From Actinomycetota bacterium (GTDB lineage: Bacteria > Actinomycetota > Actinomycetes > Actinomycetales > Dermatophilaceae), in NCBI GenBank assembly GCA_020160805.1, contig JAIUPO010000007.1:84835-148834 (forward strand): 64,000 nucleotides of DNA. Direction: 5' to 3'. Positions 52,240-62,318 of the stretch are shown here, one piece after another; position 1 is the stretch's first letter; each line of letters opens with the position of its first letter. A program made the translations under genes and the position numbers. The notes below the pieces were generated by a model. It saw only the letters and a list, made by a program, of their open reading frames with translations, did no database searches and was not told where the DNA came from.

Positions 52240-53904
52240 GTGACCGACAACCCGAGCACCCCGGGTGCCGAGCCGACCGGACCGACCCCAGAGGTCGGGT
52301 TGACCGCGCCCGGAGAACCCGCAGTCGAGGCGGAATCATCCACCGAGGCACTGGCAGAGGACACGGTCGAGGGCGCCGCCGCACAGCCGACGGCCGAGGC
52401 ATCGGTCACCGATTTCGTTGTTGAGGAGCCCGAGGCAGCACCCGAGGCCGATGTGAACTCTGCCGAGCCGGTGGCCGAGGAAGCGCCCGTTGAGGAGCCG
52501 GTCGCGCAGGAAGCGCCCGACGAGGAGCCGGTCGCGCAGGCGTCCGAGGCCCAGGCCCCACCACCGGCCGCCGCCCCCGCGGCGCCCAGCCCGAAGATGT
52601 TCGCGGCCCGACCCAAGCCACCGGCCGCGACCGTCGTCCAGGCCCACACCCCGTCGGATTCGGCGCGCTTCGGCCGCGTCGGCGAGGACGGCACGGTCTA
52701 TGTCCGCGATGGCGAGGGCGAGCGGGCCGTCGGGTCCTATCCCGGCGCGGGGGCGGACGACGCCCTGCAGTACTTCGCCCGGAAGTATGACGAGTTGTAT
52801 GCCGCCGCCGACCTGCTGCACCAACGCGCCGGACTGCCGGAGGTCACGAGCAAGGATCTCGCCGAGGGCCTATCGGGCCTGCGGACGCACATCGGCGAGG
52901 CCAATGTCGTCGGCGACCTCGCCGCCTTGAACACCCTTGTCGAGGGTGTCGAGTCCCAGATCAGCGTCCGCCGCGAAACCGAATCCGCCGCCCGCGCTGC
53001 CGCCCGAGCCGAAGCGCTGACCGTGCGCGAAGGACTGGTCAGCGAGGCTGAGGCGATTGCCGCGCAGCCGCTGGAGAAGGTCCAGTGGAAGACCTCAAGT
53101 GCCACCATGCGCTCCCTCCTGGACTCGTGGAAGGAGCAGCAGCGCTCGGGCGCCCGGTTGGACAAGGAGTCCGAGGCGGCCTTGTGGCAGCGCTTCTCCA
53201 AGGCGCGCAACTCCTTCGACAAGGCCCGGCGCAGCCACTTCGCCGAGGTCGAGGCGACCCGCGGCGCCGCCAAGGGCGCGAAGGAGAAGCTGGTCGCCGA
53301 GGCCGAGAAGCTCTCGACCAGCACCGACTGGGCCCCGACAGCAGGCGCCTTCAAGCGGCTGATGGACCAGTGGCGCGTCGCGGGGCGTGCCTCGCGGTCC
53401 GAGGACGACGCCCTTTGGGCCCGTTTCAAGGCCGCCCAGGACAGCTTCTTCGCGGCCAAGGACCAGGTCGTTGCGGCCGAGGACGAGGAATTCCGCAAGA
53501 ACCTCGATGTCAAGCTGGGCCTGCTCGCCGAAGCCGAGAAGCTGCTTCCGGTGACGAATCTGGAGTCGGCGAAGTCCGCACTGCGCGGCATCCAAGACCG
53601 TTGGGAGGCCGCCGGCAAGGTGCCGCGCGCCGACATCGAGCGCACCGAAAAGGGCCTGCGCCGCATCGAGGCCGCGATCCGCGAGGCCGAGGACAAGAAG
53701 TGGCGCCGGACCAATCCCGAGGTCACCGCCCGGGCACAGTCGCTCGCCACCCAGCTGGAGGCTTCGGTCGCCAAACTGGAGACCGATCTCGCCGATGCCC
53801 AGGCCAAGGGCAATGCCAAGAAGATCGCCGACGTGCAGGCCAAGTTGGATGCACAGCGCGCCTGGCTCGACCAAGCTCGCGGCGGTCTGGCCGAGTTCGG
53901 CTAA
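52240..53904 (+). CDS. DUF349 repeat protein with acidic N-terminus
   Basis: A 554-residue protein with GTG start, 3 bp after the cyclophilin gene. Residues 1-120 are acidic and disordered and include a 30-bp tandem repeat (52480-52509 and 52510-52539) encoding EAPVEEPVAQ/EAPDEEPVAQ. The rest is helical with at least three DUF349 units, for example WKEQQRSGARLDKESEAALW, WRVAGRASRSEDDALWARFK and RWEAAGKVPRADIERTEK. DUF349 proteins are uncharacterised; a coiled-coil scaffold is plausible. Confidence 0.85.
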   Translation: MTDNPSTPGAEPTGPTPEVGLTAPGEPAVEAESSTEALAEDTVEGAAAQPTAEASVTDFVVEEPEAAPEADVNSAEPVAEEAPVEEPVAQEAPDEEPVAQASEAQAPPPAAAPAAPSPKMFAARPKPPAATVVQAHTPSDSARFGRVGEDGTVYVRDGEGERAVGSYPGAGADDALQYFARKYDELYAAADLLHQRAGLPEVTSKDLAEGLSGLRTHIGEANVVGDLAALNTLVEGVESQISVRRETESAARAAARAEALTVREGLVSEAEAIAAQPLEKVQWKTSSATMRSLLDSWKEQQRSGARLDKESEAALWQRFSKARNSFDKARRSHFAEVEATRGAAKGAKEKLVAEAEKLSTSTDWAPTAGAFKRLMDQWRVAGRASRSEDDALWARFKAAQDSFFAAKDQVVAAEDEEFRKNLDVKLGLLAEAEKLLPVTNLESAKSALRGIQDRWEAAGKVPRADIERTEKGLRRIEAAIREAEDKKWRRTNPEVTARAQSLATQLEASVAKLETDLADAQAKGNAKKIADVQAKLDAQRAWLDQARGGLAEFG

Positions 53905-53931
53905 GCCCACCTCGCCCCGCCGGGTCCAGTC

Positions 53932-54867
53932 ATGCTAGGTGCGACAACAGACCCGCTGGATCGGGCCCTGCGGGACTGGCTGACCCACCTCGACGTCGAG
54001 CGCGGGCTCAGCCGGCATACCCTCGCCGCGTATCAGCGCGATGTGTCGCGCTATGTGGCACGCCTGAACGCCCTGGGCATCACCGACCCCGCCCACGTGA
54101 CCAGCGCCCACGTCAGCGATCACCTCGCGGCTTTGCGCACCGGCGACGAGGACCACCCGCCGCTCGCCGCCTCCTCCTCCGCCCGCGCGCTGATCGCGGT
54201 CCGCGCCTTCCACCGCTTCCTCGCGATCGAGGGGGACCTGAGCGCTGACCCGGCCAAGCCCATCGTCCCTCCGCGCGCCGCACTGCGCCTGCCCAAAGCC
54301 ATCCCGCTGGATCAGGTCGAGGCCCTCCTCGACGCGGCCGCCGTGGGGGACACCCCGGCCGCCCTGCGCGACCGGGCGGTCCTGGAGGTCCTGTATGGCG
54401 CGGGCGCCCGCGTCTCCGAGGTCGTCACTCTTGATGTGGACGACCTGGACCGGGACGGCGAGATCCTGCGGCTGCGCGGCAAGGGCGAGAAGGAACGGAT
54501 CGTTCCGCTTGGGTCGTATGCCGCCGTCGCCCTCGACGCCTATCGCACCCGCGCACGTCCGGCCCTCGCGGTCCAGGGCCGCGGCACCCCTGCCCTCTTC
54601 CTCAACCAGCGCGGCGGCCGGCTAACCCGGCAAGGCATCTGGGGCCTGCTCAAGGCCGCCGCCGACCGGGCCGGCCTGGGGGAGGCGATCTCTCCGCATA
54701 CCCTCCGGCACTCCTTCGCCACCCATCTGCTGGAGGGCGGCGCGGACGTGCGGATCGTCCAGGAACTGCTCGGCCACGCCTCGGTCACAACCACGCAGAT
54801 CTACACCAAGGTGACGATCGCCCAGTTGCGGGAGGTGTATGCCGGGAGCCACCCACGCGCCCGCTGA
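53932..54867 (+). CDS. xerD: Tyrosine recombinase XerD
   Basis: Resolves chromosome dimers at dif together with XerC. 311 residues. The catalytic set is visible: Arg in YGAGARVSEV, Lys in LRGKGEKERIVPLG, HxxR in SPHTLRHSFATHLLEGGA, His in LLGHASV and the nucleophile Tyr in TQIYTKVT. The N-terminal SAM-like domain starts with WLTHLDVERGLSRHTLAAYQ. XerD rather than XerC is inferred from the parA-scpAB context. Confidence 0.93.
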   Translation: MLGATTDPLDRALRDWLTHLDVERGLSRHTLAAYQRDVSRYVARLNALGITDPAHVTSAHVSDHLAALRTGDEDHPPLAASSSARALIAVRAFHRFLAIEGDLSADPAKPIVPPRAALRLPKAIPLDQVEALLDAAAVGDTPAALRDRAVLEVLYGAGARVSEVVTLDVDDLDRDGEILRLRGKGEKERIVPLGSYAAVALDAYRTRARPALAVQGRGTPALFLNQRGGRLTRQGIWGLLKAAADRAGLGEAISPHTLRHSFATHLLEGGADVRIVQELLGHASVTTTQIYTKVTIAQLREVYAGSHPRAR

Positions 54868-54898
54868 GCGCGAGCGGCCTAGTTGATAAGGTCACCGG

Positions 54899-55789
54899 GT
54901 GGAGCAAACCGAGCAGCATCTGCCCGGCACCGAGGACGCCGAGATCGGCCAGTACGGTCCGACCGGGCGCCGGCTTCCCGCCTTCCCCGCGCCTGCGCCG
55001 CTGACCAGCCACGGTCCGGCCCGCGTCATCGCCTTGTGCAACCAAAAGGGCGGCGTTGGCAAGACGACGACGACGATCAACCTCGGCGCGGCGCTGGCCG
55101 AATATGGCCGCAAGGTCTTGCTCGTCGACTTCGACCCGCAAGGCGCGCTCTCGGTTGGCTTGGGCGTCAACAGCAACGACCTCGACGTCACGATCTACAA
55201 CCTGCTGATCGAGCGCGGGCACGACATCCGCGAAGTCATCCAGCACACGCGCACGCCCAATATCGACATCGTCCCCGCGAATATCGACCTCTCCGCGGCC
55301 GAGGTCCAGCTCGTCGGCGAGGTCGCCCGCGAGCAAGTCCTGACCCGCGTGCTGCGCCCGGTCATGGACGACTACGACGTCATCCTCATCGACTGCCAGC
55401 CCTCACTGGGGCTGCTCACCGTCAACGCACTGACGGCCGCGCACGGCGTGCTCATCCCGCTGGAGACCGAATATTTCGCGATGCGCGGCGTCGCCCTGCT
55501 CGTGGAGACGATCGAGAAAATCATCGACCGGCTCAATCCTCGCCTGCAGATCGACGGCATCCTCGCGACGATGTATGACGGGCGCACCCTGCACTCGCGC
55601 GAGGTCGTGGAGTCGGTGGTGGCCCACTTCGGGGACCAGGTGCTGCATACGGTCATCTCCCGGACGGTGAAGTTCCCGGACGCGACCCTGGCGGCCGAAC
55701 CCATCACGAGCTATGCCAGCGCACACTCGGGCGCCAATGCCTACCGTCAACTCGCCCGCGAGTTGATCGCCCGCGGCAGCGCCCCCTAG
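54899..55789 (+). CDS. parA: ParA-family ATPase
   Basis: A 296-residue MinD/ParA-type ATPase starting at GTG. The deviant Walker A is CNQKGGVGKTTTTINLG and Walker B VILIDCQPSLG; LVDFDPQGALSVGLG follows. It lacks a partner parB here; in actinobacteria this second ParA, next to scpA/scpB, is separate from the parAB locus near oriC. A role in chromosome organisation together with SMC-ScpAB is likely but inferred. Confidence 0.92.
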   Translation: MEQTEQHLPGTEDAEIGQYGPTGRRLPAFPAPAPLTSHGPARVIALCNQKGGVGKTTTTINLGAALAEYGRKVLLVDFDPQGALSVGLGVNSNDLDVTIYNLLIERGHDIREVIQHTRTPNIDIVPANIDLSAAEVQLVGEVAREQVLTRVLRPVMDDYDVILIDCQPSLGLLTVNALTAAHGVLIPLETEYFAMRGVALLVETIEKIIDRLNPRLQIDGILATMYDGRTLHSREVVESVVAHFGDQVLHTVISRTVKFPDATLAAEPITSYASAHSGANAYRQLARELIARGSAP

Positions 55790-55800
55790 AGGCCGCGCCG

Positions 55801-56691
55801 GTGAGCCAGTCCCTCCTGCCCACGCAGGCCTATGACGCGCAGGCCGTGCCGGGCGGGGTCATCACGCGCCGAGCTCCGCAGAACTCTTTCTCGGTGCACC
55901 TCGACAATTTCGAGGGACCCTTCGATCTGCTGCTCGGCCTGATCGCCAAACACAAACTCGATATCACCGAGATCGCGCTGGCCAAGGTCACCGATGAGTT
56001 CCTCGCGCACCTGCGCACGATGCGCGAGGGCGGCGACTGGGATCTCGATCAGGCCAGCGAGTTCCTGCTGGTCGCGGCGACCTTGCTGGATCTGAAGGCG
56101 GCCCGGCTGCTGCCGCAATTGGATCCCGAGGACGAGGAGGATCTCGCGCTCATCGAGGCTCGGGACCTGCTTTTCGCCCGGCTGCTGCAATATCGCGCTT
56201 TCAAGCACATCGCCCACGACTTCGAGGAGCGTCTCGCGGTCAACCGCGCCATGGTGGCCCGTCGGGCCGGCATCGACCCGCGGTATGCCGCCCTGCTGCC
56301 CGAACTCGTCCTTGGCATCACCCCCGAACAATTGGCGATGATCGCGGCCCGGGCCCTGACCCCCAAGGCCGCGCCGACGGTCGGACTCGACCACTTGCAC
56401 GCCCCAGCCGTCAGCGTCCAAGAACAGGCGGCCATCATCGGCACGCGGCTGCGACGCGCCCAGGTGGCGACCTTCCGCACCCTGGTCGCCGATGCCGAGT
56501 CGACCCTGGTCATCGTGGCGCGCTTCCTCGCGGTGCTGGAGCTTTATCGCGAGGCGAGCATCGCCTTCGAGCAAGCAGAAGCCTTGGGGGAGTTGACGAT
56601 TCGCTGGACAGGCAGCGATGAGGGCGAGATCTCCGTGAGCGACGAATTCGACGACATCCCCGCCGAACCGGCGAGGAAGGACCAGTCATGA
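55801..56691 (+). CDS. scpA: Segregation and condensation protein A
   Basis: Kleisin subunit of the SMC condensin, 296 residues, GTG start. FSVHLDNFEGPFDLLLGLI is the N-terminal SMC-binding motif, ASEFLLVAATLLDLKAARLL follows, and the C-terminal winged helix contains RFLAVLELYREASIAFEQ. Overlaps scpB by 4 bp. Confidence 0.95.
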   Translation: MSQSLLPTQAYDAQAVPGGVITRRAPQNSFSVHLDNFEGPFDLLLGLIAKHKLDITEIALAKVTDEFLAHLRTMREGGDWDLDQASEFLLVAATLLDLKAARLLPQLDPEDEEDLALIEARDLLFARLLQYRAFKHIAHDFEERLAVNRAMVARRAGIDPRYAALLPELVLGITPEQLAMIAARALTPKAAPTVGLDHLHAPAVSVQEQAAIIGTRLRRAQVATFRTLVADAESTLVIVARFLAVLELYREASIAFEQAEALGELTIRWTGSDEGEISVSDEFDDIPAEPARKDQS

Positions 56692-57302
56692 CGCAGGACC
56701 CGGTGCCTCCGGAGGAGACCGACGACGGACCGCTGGCTTTGGACATCGACGCCATGCCCGGCGGTGCGAAGGCGGCCATCGAGGCCATCCTCATGGTCAC
56801 CGACGAGCCAGTGACCCCGGTCGCCCTCGCGACCGCCCTGGAGGTGACGCTCGAGCAGGTGCTGGGCCACCTCGCCACCTTGGAGCAGGAGTATGCGGAC
56901 CGCGGCTTCGCCCTGCGCGAGGTCGCCGGCGGCTGGCGGATCTACAGCCGCCCAGAGTATGCCGCGGCCGTCGAGCGCTTCATCCTCGAGGGCGCGACCG
57001 CCAAGCTGACGCAGGCCTCCCTGGAGACCTTGGCCGTCGTGGCCTACCGCCAACCGATTTCCCGGGGACGGATCGGAGCGGTACGTGGGGTCAATGTCGA
57101 TGGCGTCGTGCGCACTCTGCTTGCCCGCGGCCTGATCGAAGAGGTTGGGTCGGAGCCGGAGTCCGGTGCCTTGCTCTATGGCACCACGGGATACTTCCTC
57201 GAACGACTCGGCCTGCGTGATCTGGCCGAGCTGCCCGCATTGGCCCCCTATCTGCCCGAGGTGGATGTCTTGGACGAACTCGCCGAACAGGGACGCGCAT
57301 GA
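56688..57302 (+). CDS. scpB: Segregation and condensation protein B
   Basis: A 204-residue double winged-helix partner of ScpA. AAIEAILMVTDEPVTPVALA and ETLAVVAYRQPISRGRIGAV with RGVNVDGVVRTLL are family signatures. Acidic short ends. ATGA overlaps with scpA and rluB. Confidence 0.95.
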   Translation: MTQDPVPPEETDDGPLALDIDAMPGGAKAAIEAILMVTDEPVTPVALATALEVTLEQVLGHLATLEQEYADRGFALREVAGGWRIYSRPEYAAAVERFILEGATAKLTQASLETLAVVAYRQPISRGRIGAVRGVNVDGVVRTLLARGLIEEVGSEPESGALLYGTTGYFLERLGLRDLAELPALAPYLPEVDVLDELAEQGRA

Positions 57303-58258
57303 CGCCCCCGAAGCCCCGCGGCGGCGGTAGCAGCAGTGGCGGCGGTGGTCGCGGCGGCAGCAGCGGCGCCGGTGGCCGCGGTGCGCGCGGTGGCCGGTCC
57401 GGAGGGCCGAGCGGCGGGACGGGCGGCATACCCGGGCGGCGGCGGGGACCACAGCATGCCGGGACGACCAAGAAGAGCCAGCCGACCCGCATACCCAAGG
57501 AGCCGGCACGGCCGCAGATCGATGTGCACGATCCGGAGGGCATCCGACTGCAAAAGCTGCTCGCCGCGTGCGGGATCGGCTCGCGCCGAGCCTGCGAGCA
57601 GCTGATCAGCGAGGGTCGGGTCGAGGTCGACGGGCAGATCGTCACGGAGCTCGGCGTGCGGGTCGATCCGTCGCGTCAGCTGATCCATGTCGACGGAGTG
57701 CGGGTCCAGACCGACCCGGAGAAGGTCTATCTCGCCTTCAACAAGCCACTCGGCGTCGTCACGACGATGCAGGACGATCTCGGCCGGCCGTGCGTCGGGG
57801 ACTATGTCGCGGGCCGCCGCGAGCGACTCTTCCACGTCGGTCGGCTCGATGCGGACACCGAAGGCCTGCTGCTGCTCACCAATGACGGTGAGCTCGCCAA
57901 CCGGCTGGCCCACCCGTCCTATGGCGTGCTGAAGACCTATGTCGCGCAAATTCCCGGCCCGGTGCCGCGCGATCTCGGCAAGCAATTGCGCGCCGGGGTG
58001 GAGTTGGACGACGGGCCCGCAAGCGTCGACAGCTTCAAGCTCGTGGATTCCTTCCCCGGCAAGGCGGTCGTCGAGGTGGTGCTGCACGAGGGTCGCAATC
58101 ACATCGTGCGGCGCCTGCTCGAGGCCGTTGGCCACCCGGTCGTCGCGCTGGCGCGCACCGAGTTCGGTCCGGTGCGGCTCGGGGCGACCAAGGCCGGCAA
58201 GTTCCGCGCCCTCAGTGCCCAGGAGATCAGCGCGCTGTATGACGCGGTGGGTCTGTGA
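57299..58258 (+). CDS. rluB: 23S rRNA pseudouridine synthase (RluB family)
   Basis: A 319-residue synthase modifying 23S rRNA near the peptidyl-transferase region. An S4 domain (RLQKLLAACGIGSRRACEQL) precedes the catalytic domain with Asp in VGRLDADTEGLLLLTNDGEL. The first 60 residues are a Gly/Ser/Arg-rich low-complexity tail, probably an RNA-binding disordered extension common in actinobacterial homologues. GTGA overlap with tyrA. Confidence 0.93.
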   Translation: MTPPKPRGGGSSSGGGGRGGSSGAGGRGARGGRSGGPSGGTGGIPGRRRGPQHAGTTKKSQPTRIPKEPARPQIDVHDPEGIRLQKLLAACGIGSRRACEQLISEGRVEVDGQIVTELGVRVDPSRQLIHVDGVRVQTDPEKVYLAFNKPLGVVTTMQDDLGRPCVGDYVAGRRERLFHVGRLDADTEGLLLLTNDGELANRLAHPSYGVLKTYVAQIPGPVPRDLGKQLRAGVELDDGPASVDSFKLVDSFPGKAVVEVVLHEGRNHIVRRLLEAVGHPVVALARTEFGPVRLGATKAGKFRALSAQEISALYDAVGL

Positions 58259-59391
58259 GCGCTGAGCGCCGGCGGCTGCCTGCGCCTGTGCTGCCGCAGC
58301 GCGTGCACATCATCGGCTCAGGCCTGATCGGCACCAGTTTGGCCATGGCCCTCGTGCGGGCCGGGGTCGTTGTCAGCGTCGCCGACGCCTCGCCGACCAA
58401 TGAGGCGCTGGCCTCGGACTTAAGCGGTGCCCGCCTCGGGGCGGGCGATCCGGTCGACCTGGTCGTCGTCGCGACTCCGCCGGATGTGACGGCGCAGGTC
58501 ATCACGGCCGCGCTGGCCGAGTGGCCGAATGCGGTGGTCACCGATGTCGCGTCGGTCAAGGAGATCGTGCAGGCCGAGCTCGTGGCCATCGGCGTGAAGG
58601 GCCTGGAGAGGTATGTCGGCGGGCACCCGATGGCCGGTCGCGAGCGGTCCGGGGCGATTGCCGCGCGCATCGACCTTTTCGAGGGGCGCCCCTGGGTCGT
58701 GACGGCCGGGGAGGGGAGCAGTGACGAGGCCGTCGCGCTGGTGCGCGGCATCGCCGAGGCGACCGGTGCGGTCGTCCGCCTGCTCACACCCGCCGAGCAT
58801 GACGCCGCGGTGGCCGCGGTCTCGCATGTTCCGCAGGTGGTTGCAAGCCTGGTCGCCGCGCGATTGGCCGACCTCAGCGAGGACGCTGTTGGCTTGTCCG
58901 GCACGGGGATTCGCGATGTCACCCGCATCGCAGCGAGCGATCCGGTGCTGTGGACGCAGATCCTGACCGGCAACGCACGGGCCGTCGCCGACGTGCTGCG
59001 GGGCCTCGCCGACGACCTCGGACAGGTCGTCGCCGCCCTCGACGCGCTGGCCACGGGCACCAGCGCCGAGGGCCGGATCGGGGCTCCCGGCGCGCGGGCG
59101 GTGCTCGCCACCGCCATCGCCAAAGGCAATACCGGCCACGCGCGGATTCCGGGCAAGCACGGGGCGGCGCCCGCGGCGTATAGCATCGTCACCGTCCTGA
59201 TCCCGGACCAACCTGGCCAGCTCGGGCGGCTTTTCCAGGATGTCGGCGACGCCGGCATCAACCTCGAAGAGCTCAACCTCGAGCACAACCTCGGTCAGCC
59301 CTTCGGCCAACTCGAGCTGTCGGTCCTGCCGGCCGTCGCCGGCGAATTGGCGCAGTGGCTCACCGGGCGTGGCTGGCGCATTCATGCCTGA
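58255..59391 (+). CDS. tyrA: Prephenate dehydrogenase
   Basis: Converts prephenate to 4-hydroxyphenylpyruvate for tyrosine synthesis. 378 residues, GTG start. NAD motif VHIIGSGLIGTSLAMAL, the GGHPMAGRERSGA substrate loop with conserved His, and a C-terminal ACT domain (YSIVTVLIPDQPGQLGRLF) that likely gives tyrosine feedback. It ends inside or just before the cmk start. Confidence 0.93.
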   Translation: MSAERRRLPAPVLPQRVHIIGSGLIGTSLAMALVRAGVVVSVADASPTNEALASDLSGARLGAGDPVDLVVVATPPDVTAQVITAALAEWPNAVVTDVASVKEIVQAELVAIGVKGLERYVGGHPMAGRERSGAIAARIDLFEGRPWVVTAGEGSSDEAVALVRGIAEATGAVVRLLTPAEHDAAVAAVSHVPQVVASLVAARLADLSEDAVGLSGTGIRDVTRIAASDPVLWTQILTGNARAVADVLRGLADDLGQVVAALDALATGTSAEGRIGAPGARAVLATAIAKGNTGHARIPGKHGAAPAAYSIVTVLIPDQPGQLGRLFQDVGDAGINLEELNLEHNLGQPFGQLELSVLPAVAGELAQWLTGRGWRIHA

Positions 59392-59413
59392 GCCCGACCA
59401 CTACGCTGCCGCC

Positions 59414-60127
59414 ATGTCCGATCCCATCGTCGTCGCCATCGATGGCCCCTCCGGCTCCGGCAAGTCCTCCGTCGCCAAGGCGGTGGCCGCGCACTTCGGC
59501 TATGGCTATCTCGACACCGGCGCCATGTATCGCGCCGTCACGCTGTGGTGCCTGCGCACCGGCGTCGACCTCGCCGACCAGGAGGCCGTCGTCGCGGCGG
59601 CGGAGGACTTGCCGCTCGGGCTCGGGGTCGATCCCGAGGAGAGCACCGTGGAACTGGACGGCGAGGATGTCGCCGACGCCATCCGCACCAGCGAGGTATC
59701 CAGCGTCGTGTCCGCCGTCGCGACCAATCTCGGGGTCCGCGCCGTGCTGCAACAGGCGCAACGCGACCTGATCGAGTTGATCGCCGACGACTTCGGCGGG
59801 GTGGTCGCCGAGGGCCGCGACATCACGACGGTCGTGGCGCCGGACGCGGCGGTGCGCATCCTCCTCACGGCTTCGGAGGCGGCGCGGCTCGCGCGCCGCA
59901 GCACCCAGTTGCATGGCAGCGCCGATGCGGCGACGGTCGCGGCCACCCACGATGAGGTCGTGCGGCGGGACCGCGATGACTCGACCGTCTCGCAGTTCAC
60001 CCAGGCCGCGGACGGCGTCGTGCTCCTGGACACCTCCGATCTCGACTTCGAGGGCAGCGTCGCCGCCGCGATTGCCGTGGTGACGGCGGGCCTAGAGGCC
60101 CTGCCTGCGGACAGCCCGTCCGCGTGA
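59414..60127 (+). CDS. cmk: Cytidylate kinase
   Basis: Phosphorylates CMP and dCMP. VVAIDGPSGSGKSSVAKAVA holds the P-loop, YLDTGAMYRAVTLWCL the CMP-binding DTGAMYR motif, and VVAEGRDITTVV the next conserved block. I use the ATG at 59414 (237 residues) because the fold begins two residues later; an in-frame ATG at 59384 would overlap tyrA by 8 bp. GTGA overlap with plsC. Confidence 0.94.
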   Translation: MSDPIVVAIDGPSGSGKSSVAKAVAAHFGYGYLDTGAMYRAVTLWCLRTGVDLADQEAVVAAAEDLPLGLGVDPEESTVELDGEDVADAIRTSEVSSVVSAVATNLGVRAVLQQAQRDLIELIADDFGGVVAEGRDITTVVAPDAAVRILLTASEAARLARRSTQLHGSADAATVAATHDEVVRRDRDDSTVSQFTQAADGVVLLDTSDLDFEGSVAAAIAVVTAGLEALPADSPSA

Positions 60128-60801
60128 GCAGCCCCGACTCGTGGCGGGCCGGCTGGGCCCGGCCGGTCGGTGCGGCGATCTTCCGCACGCTGTATGCCGG
60201 TCGCTCCGTCGGCGCCGCCCATGTGCCCCGTTCGGGCCCGGTGATCCTCGCGGCCAATCACACCGGCTTCCTCGACGGCGCCGTGATCGTCGGGCTCGCG
60301 CCGCGGCCGGTGCACTTCCTCGTCTATGACAAGTCCTTTGAGCGCTGGGTTGGGTCGATCCTGCGGGCCTCGGGCCAGATTCCGTTGGCGATGGATCGTG
60401 GCGCCCGGGCCGGGCTGCATGCCGGGCTCGACGTCCTGTCTCGTGGGGGAGTGCTGGGCATCTTCCCGGAGGGGGCGCGCGGGCGAGGGGACCTCGCCGA
60501 TGCCGAGCGAGGAGTGGCCTGGTTGGCCATCCAGTCGGGGGCGGACGTCATACCCACGGCTTGTCTGGGCACGCGGGCCACGGGTGCGCTCGCGGACTCG
60601 GTGCCGGCGCCGCGCTCGAAGCTGGTCGTGGACTTCGGGGAAGCGTTGGCGTTCGACATCCCACAGGGCGTGCCGGGGCGCCGTCGCGTCCAACTGGTCG
60701 CGGACCAGATCCGCGAGGGGCTCGCGGCGCACGTTGCGGCGGCATCCCGGGAGCACGGCATACCCCTGCCTGAGGATGTGCCGCCCGACCTGTGGGACTG
60801 A
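60124..60801 (+). CDS. plsC: 1-acyl-sn-glycerol-3-phosphate acyltransferase family protein
   Basis: A 225-residue acyltransferase; motif I is [12 protein letters not shown] (H-x4-D) and motif [10 protein letters not shown]. It starts with GTG overlapping the cmk stop. The cmk-plsC-der order is widespread in actinobacteria. It acts at the membrane in phospholipid synthesis. Confidence 0.9.
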   Translation: MSSPDSWRAGWARPVGAAIFRTLYAGRSVGAAHVPRSGPVILAANHTGFLDGAVIVGLAPRPVHFLVYDKSFERWVGSILRASGQIPLAMDRGARAGLHAGLDVLSRGGVLGIFPEGARGRGDLADAERGVAWLAIQSGADVIPTACLGTRATGALADSVPAPRSKLVVDFGEALAFDIPQGVPGRRRVQLVADQIREGLAAHVAAASREHGIPLPEDVPPDLWD

Positions 60802-60847
60802 CGGCTGGCGTGTCGGGCCGCGGCTTCGGATACGGGACACTGGAGGT

Positions 60848-62314
60848 ATGACGAGCACCCCGCCGCCCACCGGCCCGGACGAGCAGGCCCTCGATGCCGC
60901 CCTGCGGGTCGGCCTGGACGACTTCGACCTGACCGAAGAGGACCGCGCCCTCCTCGACGGTGACGGCCTGCCGGGCGAGGACGGTCCGACCACCGAACTG
61001 CTGCCCGTGGTCGCCATCGTCGGGCGGCCCAATGTCGGCAAGTCCACCCTCGTCAATCGCATCCTGCGCCGCCGCGAGGCGGTTGTCGAGGACGTGCCGG
61101 GCGTGACCCGGGACCGGGTCTCGTATGAAGCCGAATGGGCGGGCCGCCGTTTCACCATCGTCGACACAGGCGGGTGGAGCATCGACGCCACCGGCATCCA
61201 CCTGCGGGTCGCCGAGCAAGCCGAGGTCGCTGTCGATTTGGCGGATGTCGTCATGTTTGTCGTGGACGCGAAGGTCGGGGCGACGGACGACGACGAGGCG
61301 GTCGTGCGGATGCTGCGTCGCTCCGGCAAGCCGGTCGTTCTCGTCGCCAACAAGGTCGATGATGACCGCTTCGAGGCCGACGCGATGGCCCTGTGGAATC
61401 TGGGGTTGGGGGAGCCGTATGCCGTTTCCGCCCTCCACGGCCGCGGCTCCGGTGATGTGCTGGACCGGGTGGTCGAGTTGCTGCCCGAGCGCTCCCAGGT
61501 CCCGGCCTCGGGTGCCGAGGGGGGCCCCCGCCGGGTGGCCCTGATCGGGCGCCCGAATGTCGGCAAGTCCTCGCTGCTGAACAAACTGGCCGGCGCCGAG
61601 CGGGTTGTCGTCGACGACCTGGCGGGCACCACCCGCGACCCGGTCGACGAAGTCATCGAGATCGGCGGCGTGCCGTGGCGCTTCGTCGACACCGCGGGCA
61701 TCCGGCGCCGCGTCCACCAGACGCAGGGCGCGGACTTCTACGCCTCGCTGCGCACGCAGGGCGCCTTGGAGAAGGCCGAAATCGCCGTCGTCCTGATCGA
61801 CGCGGGCACCTCCATCACTGAGCAGGACATTCGCGTCGTCCAGCAGGTCATCGACGCCGGGCGGGCGCTGGTCATCGCCTACAACAAGTGGGACACCCTC
61901 GATGAGGAGCGCCGCTACTACTTGGAGCGGGAGATTGAGCGCGAGCTGGTGCAGGTGCCGTGGGCGCCGCGGGTGAACATCTCGGCCCGGACCGGGCGGC
62001 ATACGGACAAGCTCGTCCCGGCTCTCGAGGGCGCGCTGGAGTCGTGGGACCGGCGCATCCCGACCGCCCGTCTCAACGCCTTCCTCGGCGAGGTCGTCGC
62101 CGCCCACCCCCACCCCGTGCGCGGCGGCAAGCAACCACGGATCCTGTTCGGCACCCAGGCCGGCACCCGCCCGCCCCGCTTCGTGCTCTTCGCCTCGGGC
62201 TTCCTGGAGGCCGGCTACCGCCGCTTCCTGGAGCGGCGGCTGCGCGAGGAGTTCGGCTTCGAGGGCACCCCGATCGAGGTCTCGGTGCGTGTGCGGGAGA
62301 AGCGGAAGCGCTGA
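60848..62314 (+). CDS. der: Ribosome biogenesis GTPase Der (EngA)
   Basis: A tandem-GTPase of 488 residues for 50S subunit assembly. Two G1 loops ([13 protein letters not shown] and [13 protein letters not shown]), DTGG and DTAG G3 motifs, NKVDD and NKWD G4 motifs, and a C-terminal KH-like domain ending in basic residues. A 50-residue acidic N-terminal extension precedes the first domain. ATG at 60848 has TGGAGG upstream. Confidence 0.96.
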   Translation: MTSTPPPTGPDEQALDAALRVGLDDFDLTEEDRALLDGDGLPGEDGPTTELLPVVAIVGRPNVGKSTLVNRILRRREAVVEDVPGVTRDRVSYEAEWAGRRFTIVDTGGWSIDATGIHLRVAEQAEVAVDLADVVMFVVDAKVGATDDDEAVVRMLRRSGKPVVLVANKVDDDRFEADAMALWNLGLGEPYAVSALHGRGSGDVLDRVVELLPERSQVPASGAEGGPRRVALIGRPNVGKSSLLNKLAGAERVVVDDLAGTTRDPVDEVIEIGGVPWRFVDTAGIRRRVHQTQGADFYASLRTQGALEKAEIAVVLIDAGTSITEQDIRVVQQVIDAGRALVIAYNKWDTLDEERRYYLEREIERELVQVPWAPRVNISARTGRHTDKLVPALEGALESWDRRIPTARLNAFLGEVVAAHPHPVRGGKQPRILFGTQAGTRPPRFVLFASGFLEAGYRRFLERRLREEFGFEGTPIEVSVRVREKRKR

Positions 62315-62318
62315 GGCG

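Noticed and set aside
54899..56691. parA-scpA as a plasmid-type partition system
   Set aside because: No parB or parS-like sites nearby; the scpAB-rluB-cmk-der context is the conserved chromosomal one.
57299..57480. Gly/Ser-rich start of the RluB gene as a separate small gene
   Set aside because: It is in frame with the synthase, overlaps scpB by ATGA, and such tails are usual in actinobacterial homologues.
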